DNA of 8,338 nucleotides from DASSFZ01 sp036514635 (GTDB lineage: Bacteria; Chloroflexota; Anaerolineae; Fen-1058), in NCBI GenBank assembly GCA_036514635.1, contig DATBWU010000287.1, positions 1 through 8,338 of the forward strand, written 5' to 3'. Below the pieces are notes generated by a model. It saw nothing but the letters and a program-made list of their open reading frames with translations. It was not told the origin of the DNA and made no database searches. The position numbers and the translations under genes are program-made. Shown here piece by piece: positions 5,203 through 8,338 of the stretch. Within the stretch, counting starts at the first letter, position 1. Every line of letters starts with the position of its first letter.

Positions 5203-6125
5203 CACTCCAAAGCAGCCAGGTACTTTTCGGCTTCCATCGCCGCCATGCAGCCGAATCCCGCCGACACGATCGCCTGGCGGAAGCGCTTGTCGTGTATCTC
5301 GCCTGCCGCGAACACGCCGGGGATGTTGGTATGCAGATAAGGATCGACGATCAGGTAGCCTTCCTCGTCCATGTCCAACTGGCCCTTGTACAGCCAGGAA
5401 TTGGGCACGTGGCCGATGTAGATGAACAGGCCGCTGACCGGCTCGCGGTGCACTTCGCCGGTTTTCAAGTTCTTCAGCTGCACCGCCTCGACCGCGCCGT
5501 TGCCTTCAACCGCCTCGACGGTCGTGTCCCAGATGAAACTCATCTTCTCGTTCCGGCGAGCGCGGTCTTGCAGCGCCGGCCCGGCGCGCAGCGAGTCGCG
5601 TCGATGCACCACGCGCACGCGCTTGCCGAACTTGGTGAGGAACAGACCCTCTTGAAGCGCGCTGTCGCCGCCGCCGACGACCATAATCTCTTTGTCGCGG
5701 AAGAAGAAGCCGTCGCACGTGGCGCAGTACGACACGCCGCGCCCGGTGAGCTCTTTCTCGCCGGGCACTTCGAGCTTGCGCGGCGTCGCACCTGTCGCCA
5801 CGATCACCGATCGGGCTTCAAACGTCTTCGAGTGCGTAGTTACCTTGAAGGGCTGTTGCGTGAAATCGACCTGTACTACTTCGTCGATCTCGAAGCGCGC
5901 GCCGAAGCGCTCGGCCTGGCGCTGCATCTGGTCGTAGAGTTCCGGCCCGGTCAGCCCGTTGGGGAAGCCGGGGAAGTTCTCCACTTCGGTCGTTGTAGCG
6001 ATCTGCCCGCCCAGCTCGTTGCCGGTGATGACCAATGGCTCGAGATTGGCGCGTGCGATGTACAGCGCGGCAGTCAGTCCGGCCGGGCCGGAGCCGAGGA
6101 TGATGACATTCTCCATAGAAATCAT
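5202..6125 (-). CDS. trxB: Thioredoxin reductase (NADPH, FAD)
   Basis: This 307-residue low-molecular-weight flavoprotein passes electrons from NADPH through FAD to thioredoxin in the cytosol. The FAD-binding motif GSGPAGLTAALY is at 11-22, the redox disulfide CATC at 134-137 (SYCATCDGF), the NADPH-binding GGGDSALQEG at 151-160 with HRRD at 174-177 for the 2'-phosphate, and the C-terminal FAD motif GVFAAGEIHDKRFRQA at 270-285. In E. coli TrxB the last motif has Asp where this one has Glu (E276), a conservative change. Length is typical. The start at 6125 lies 4 bp behind the preceding small gene, with only a weak ribosome site (GTGAG), so re-initiation is likely; an ATG at 6116 is also possible. 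The 3' end overlaps the hydrolase gene start. No thioredoxin gene is in the window. Confidence 0.93.
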   Translation of the reverse strand: MISMENVIILGSGPAGLTAALYIARANLEPLVITGNELGGQIATTTEVENFPGFPNGLTGPELYDQMQRQAERFGARFEIDEVVQVDFTQQPFKVTTHSKTFEARSVIVATGATPRKLEVPGEKELTGRGVSYCATCDGFFFRDKEIMVVGGGDSALQEGLFLTKFGKRVRVVHRRDSLRAGPALQDRARRNEKMSFIWDTTVEAVEGNGAVEAVQLKNLKTGEVHREPVSGLFIYIGHVPNSWLYKGQLDMDEEGYLIVDPYLHTNIPGVFAAGEIHDKRFRQAIVSAGFGCMAAMEAEKYLAALE

Positions 6126-6129
6126 TTGC

Positions 6130-6351
6130 TCACTGTAGGGATTGTCGGTTGAGTCGTTTACGGCGGAAGACCCACCATTTGGGCGCGTGGGTCAGGATGT
6201 GTCCCGTATCGTCGATAACTGGCACGGTACAATCGTCGCCGGGGCAGCCGGCGTCGCATTCAATCATCATTTGGTCGTGATGTAGGGCCGGTTTCTCCGA
6301 CACAGCCAGGCACACTTCGCATATATACACGATCCGGTGTTCCTCTGACAT
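6130..6351 (-). CDS. Small cysteine-rich protein, possible zinc ribbon, unknown function
   Basis: This is a 73-residue protein I do not recognise. It has CEVC (C11, C14), then HH at 24-25, then C32, C36 and C41 in ECDAGCPGDDC (31-41), plus H51 and H55, ending APKWWVFRRKR (56-66). Two CxxC-like pairs about 18-20 residues apart suggest a small metal-binding fold or a redox-active protein. The open frame continues 44 codons upstream, but that extension is Arg/Ser-rich and covers the promoter. ATG at 6351 is chosen because GGAG stands 7 nt before it and the promoter at 6380-6408 ends just upstream. The stop is 4 bp before trxB. The link to thioredoxin reductase suggests a redox or metal-related role, by inference only. 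Confidence 0.7.
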   Translation of the reverse strand: MSEEHRIVYICEVCLAVSEKPALHHDQMMIECDAGCPGDDCTVPVIDDTGHILTHAPKWWVFRRKRLNRQSLQ

Positions 6352-6379
6352 GCGTCCACTCCACATACGGCGTGCAACG

Positions 6380-6408
6380 ATTGTACATCGGATCGATCGG
6401 CGCGGCAA
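6380..6408 (-). promoter_or_regulatory. Candidate promoter of the small gene-trxB-hydrolase operon
   Basis: TTGCCG (6403-6408) and TACAAT (6380-6385) stand 17 bp apart on the minus strand. The predicted start near 6373 gives a leader of about 22 nt containing the GGAG ribosome site of the 73-residue gene. This supports the short start at 6351 over the longer frame. Confidence 0.6.
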
Positions 6409-6431
6409 CCGATGCAGCCTGTCAACGGACT

Positions 6432-6540
6432 TAAAACGGACAAGCGGATGCAGAACGGATAGCGGCGGCGAGCAAAGGCGCAAATCAGGCCCGTGTTGAG
6501 TATAAAACGGACAAGCGGATGCAGAACGGATAGCGGCGGC
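6432..6540. repeat. Two identical 38-bp direct repeats, 71-bp period
   Basis: The 38 bases at 6432-6469 recur without a mismatch at 6503-6540 (both begin TAAAACGGACAAGCGGATGC and end TAGCGGCGGC), separated by 33 unique bases. Within the unit, ACGGA/CGGAT words recur at short intervals. The pair lies between the cold-shock gene terminator and the small-gene promoter. The unit is not a clear inverted repeat and no cas gene is present. It may be a local duplication, a tandem-repeat remnant or paired protein-binding sites. Confidence 0.8.
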
Positions 6541-6549
6541 AGGTCAACA

Positions 6550-6583
6550 AAAGAGCCTCGACGGGCGTCCGTCGAGGCTCTTT
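6550..6583 (-). terminator. Intrinsic terminator of the cold-shock gene
   Basis: A perfect 15-bp stem (6550-6564 with 6569-6583, arm AAAGAGCCTCGACGG) has a 4-nt loop, starts 21 bp after the cold-shock stop and is followed on the minus strand by TTTTGTT. This is a convincing Rho-independent terminator that separates the cold-shock gene from the trxB operon. Confidence 0.9.
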
Positions 6584-6604
6584 CGTCTTCTGTACTGAGT
6601 TCGC

Positions 6605-6817
6605 TTAATTGACGGCGCGGACCTCAGCAGCGTGCAGACCTTTGGGGCCTTCCTGCACGATGAATTCCACTGTCTGGCCCTCGTTCAGGTTGCGAAAACC
6701 ATCCCCGACGATGGCCGAATAGTGGACGAAGACGTCCGGCCCATTGGGTTGGGTGATGAACCCGTACCCTTTGGTCCGACTGAACCATTTCACCGTGCCC
6801 GTGACGAGTTCGCTCAT
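6605..6817 (-). CDS. csp: Cold-shock protein, CspA family
   Basis: This 70-residue single cold-shock domain (five-stranded OB fold) binds single-stranded RNA and DNA and acts as an RNA chaperone. RNP1 is KGYGFI (16-21) and RNP2 is VFVHYS (29-34). TGTVKWF (6-12) starts the domain, with W11, F12, F20, F30 and H32 as the usual nucleic-acid stacking residues. Length is that of E. coli CspA. The start is fixed by AAAGGAG (6827-6833) 9 nt upstream. The gene has its own promoter (6936-6964), a leader of about 110 nt and a strong terminator. It follows the pmbA-like gene on the same strand; no terminator is seen between them, so some read-through is possible. Confidence 0.95.
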   Translation of the reverse strand: MSELVTGTVKWFSRTKGYGFITQPNGPDVFVHYSAIVGDGFRNLNEGQTVEFIVQEGPKGLHAAEVRAVN

Positions 6818-6929
6818 GAATCTGGACTCCTTTCGTCCCCACGAAGTTTCTGTAGGGCAGAGCGCCTATCGCGACGACCGCTGGCTGGTTACCGCGCATT
6901 CGCCGATTCGATGCTGACTGCCACCTACG
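6818..6929 (-). promoter_or_regulatory. Long 5' leader of the cold-shock gene
   Basis: The predicted transcript start near 6929 leaves about 112 nt before the ATG, reminiscent of the long cspA leaders that refold with temperature in enterobacteria. A short GGAC/GTCC stem (6835-6838 with 6824-6827) would place the AAAGGAG ribosome site in its loop. I could not verify a thermosensor fold by eye. Confidence 0.4.
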
Positions 6930-6935
6930 CGCGGG

Positions 6936-6964
6936 AGTTTACCACCCGGCTGTATTCCTGTCAA
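6936..6964 (-). promoter_or_regulatory. Sigma-70 promoter of the cold-shock gene
   Basis: A perfect TTGACA (6959-6964) is followed after 17 bp by TAAACT (6936-6941) on the minus strand. It lies 36 bp past the stop codon of the pmbA-like gene and gives the cold-shock gene its own control. Confidence 0.75.
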
Positions 6965-7000
6965 ATAAAATCCGTCTGGCCGCGTGTTATCAAATCCGAT

Positions 7001-8302
7001 TCAAACCGTGACTGTCACGCCGCCGATCTGGAGGTACGGCGCGAAAATGTCGCCGGCCCAGTACCCATCACAGCTGAGGGCCTCGATCGACTGGAGCGCG
7101 CGATACAGATTTCCCCCAATGCCGATGCCTTTCACAAACCCGGCGATTCGCCCGTTCTTGATTGGGTAAGCCATCACCACCGTCCGGGCGAAATCACCTT
7201 GCAGGCTGGCCGCGGAATCGCTGCTCATCACCATGTCGATCAGCAAACCGTCTTTGAGACGCTTGACCATTTCGGTGAGGCTCGTGTCACCCGTGCCGAT
7301 GACGACATTCGTCGGAGTCGGGTGGGGCGGCTCCATCAGCACGCGCCAGCCGTTGCCGGTGCTGCGTGTCTCGGCCAACGCCGCCGAGTGCAGATCGTAG
7401 TAAAAGCCTTTGAGCGTGCCACGCTCGATCAGCGCGGTGCGCTGGCCGGGCGTGCCTTCGTGGTCGACCGGCGCGCTGCGCGGGCGATCGGCCAGTGTGG
7501 CATCATCGTACAGGCTGAAGCGCGGGTCGAAGATCGGGTTTCCGACCTTCCAGGCGAGACCCGATTGACGCTTGCTGCCGCGCGAGCCATCCTGAAAGGC
7601 CTGCGCGCCGTTCAGCCGAAGCAACATCGGTCGCAGCAGCGAAGAAAACGCGCCGGGCGAAAGGATGACCGATTGCGCGCCGGGTTTCGGCCTGACCTCG
7701 CGTTTGGCCCAGCGCAGGCGGCGCGCCATGCGCCGCGCAAACTCGCGATGGCCGCCGTGCGCATCGACGCGCGCCGAGGCGAAGGTGTCTTGCACGACCA
7801 GCACGTCGCTCCCCGAATGGCGCTCGATCCAGGCTTCGCCTTCCAGCCAGGCGCGTGAGAGAGCATACTGCCCGCCGCGCGAGTTGTGTAGCTGAATCGT
7901 CTCACCCATGCGCCGCACTTCGAGTTCGATAGCAATCTCTGGCCTCCCCTGGCCGATGCCGTGCAGGATGTCTTCGGCGAGCGCGCATAGGTCTGAGTCG
8001 GGCATTCCAGCCAGCGTAGCATTGACTGCGTCCACGGCGAGGGTGGCTTCGGGGAAAGTCAGGGTGGATGGCACGTCGACCTGCGCGACAGCGATGGCGC
8101 GCTGCACGAGCCGATCGTCGGTCAGGCTGTCGGTGCTGCTGGCGTGCCCCAGTTTGCCGTTGACGATGGCGCGTGCGGCGCGGCCTAGGTAGTGCTGCCG
8201 CTCGATCGAGCGCACGCGGCTGAACTTACATCCCACCCGCGTCACATCGAGCGAGCGATGTAGTAGCTCGACCTGCGCATTGCCATAGCGGATTACATTC
8301 AT
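7001..8302 (-). CDS. pmbA: TldE/PmbA-type protein (non-catalytic TldD partner)
   Basis: This is a 433-residue member of the TldD/TldE (U62) family. TldD and TldE form a heterodimeric zinc protease that trims modified peptides and degrades unfolded segments; TldD carries the HExxxH zinc site and TldE does not. Here the segment where TldD has that site (about 213-240, ILSPGAFSSLLRPMLLRLNG) has no such motif, which points to TldE. Family landmarks are APVDHEGTPGQRTALIERGTL (277-297), YYDLHSAALAE (301-311), STGN (314-317), QGDFARTVVMAYPIKNG (368-384) and GIGIGGNL (392-399). Length is close to E. coli PmbA. The start follows GAAGGG, about 6 nt upstream. A tldD gene, often the neighbour upstream, would lie beyond the right edge; the last 36 bases show nothing decisive. 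Confidence 0.88.
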   Translation of the reverse strand: MNVIRYGNAQVELLHRSLDVTRVGCKFSRVRSIERQHYLGRAARAIVNGKLGHASSTDSLTDDRLVQRAIAVAQVDVPSTLTFPEATLAVDAVNATLAGMPDSDLCALAEDILHGIGQGRPEIAIELEVRRMGETIQLHNSRGGQYALSRAWLEGEAWIERHSGSDVLVVQDTFASARVDAHGGHREFARRMARRLRWAKREVRPKPGAQSVILSPGAFSSLLRPMLLRLNGAQAFQDGSRGSKRQSGLAWKVGNPIFDPRFSLYDDATLADRPRSAPVDHEGTPGQRTALIERGTLKGFYYDLHSAALAETRSTGNGWRVLMEPPHPTPTNVVIGTGDTSLTEMVKRLKDGLLIDMVMSSDSAASLQGDFARTVVMAYPIKNGRIAGFVKGIGIGGNLYRALQSIEALSCDGYWAGDIFAPYLQIGGVTVTV

Positions 8303-8338
8303 ATCATCCCTTCCATACCAATTGATGATTGCGGATTT

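Noticed and set aside
5292..6152. 286-codon plus-strand frame opposite trxB
   Set aside because: It is a shadow of trxB, with no ribosome site and no known domain.
6397..6425. TTGACA at 6420-6425 (minus strand) as the -35 of the trxB operon
   Set aside because: No -10-like hexamer lies 15-19 bp downstream of it. The TTGCCG/TACAAT pair has exact 17-bp spacing.
6130..6483. Longer 117-codon version of the cysteine-rich gene
   Set aside because: The extra 44 residues are Arg-rich and overlap the promoter and the first 38-bp repeat. A good ribosome site supports the start at 6351.
6432..6540. CRISPR array call
   Set aside because: Only two repeats, no cas genes, internal short periodicity in the repeat and no leader. 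It is listed as a direct repeat instead.
6965..7000. Terminator after the pmbA-like gene
   Set aside because: This stretch has only direct repeats of GGATTT and no stable hairpin.
6632..7858. 408-codon plus-strand frame across csp and the pmbA-like gene
   Set aside because: It crosses two well-supported minus-strand genes, a promoter and a leader, and its protein looks like a GC-bias shadow.
8299..8338. Possible end of an upstream gene whose TGA overlaps the pmbA-like ATG (ATGA)
   Set aside because: The frame is open for only 13 codons to the window edge, and its residues do not resemble a TldD C-terminus. It is too short to support.

Overview
The window looks like a GC-rich bacterial chromosome segment of housekeeping genes with repeat-rich gaps. 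The best taxonomic guess is Chloroflexota. The reasons are the style of RpoD and TrxB (FAD-site AAGE instead of AAGD) and the abundance of short hairpin repeats between genes. This is a judgement from memory of such genomes, not a computed placement. Promoters read as ordinary sigma-70 type (TTGACA / TATAAT, 17-bp spacing).

Layout, left to right. Positions 1-324 hold two abutting inverted-repeat elements that share tips and a core, probably non-autonomous transposable elements (MITE-like). Next, all on the minus strand, come a two-domain VOC-superfamily ring-cleaving dioxygenase (336-1409), a 478-bp gap packed with hairpins (1410-1887), the primary sigma factor rpoD (1888-3081) and a yceD/DUF177 gene (3098-3586). 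yceD and rpoD form a tight operon behind a near-consensus promoter, with the usual yceD partner rpmF absent. A divergent gap (3587-3795) holds that promoter, an inverted repeat that could be an operator, and a TATAAT box placed so close to the rdgB start that the rdgB mRNA may be leaderless.

rdgB (plus strand, 3796-4395; house-cleaning nucleotide pyrophosphatase) converges on a minus-strand operon. The two share a 14-bp perfect terminator hairpin that contains the rdgB stop codon. Read from the right, that operon is a 73-residue cysteine-rich protein of unknown function (6130-6351), trxB (5202-6125) and an alpha/beta hydrolase (4426-5202). Junctions are 4 bp apart or overlapping, so translation is probably coupled, and a promoter precedes the small gene. 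Upstream of it lie a two-copy 38-bp direct repeat, a strong intrinsic terminator, a cold-shock protein gene with its own promoter and a long leader (6605-6817), and a tldE/pmbA-type gene (7001-8302) whose tldD partner is not in view.

I found no phage genes, transposase, RNA genes or defence system. The most interesting items are the cysteine-rich protein tied to thioredoxin reductase, the yceD-rpoD operon without rpmF, the possible leaderless rdgB, the paired MITE-like elements, and the 38-bp repeat pair with CRISPR-like spacing but no other CRISPR support.
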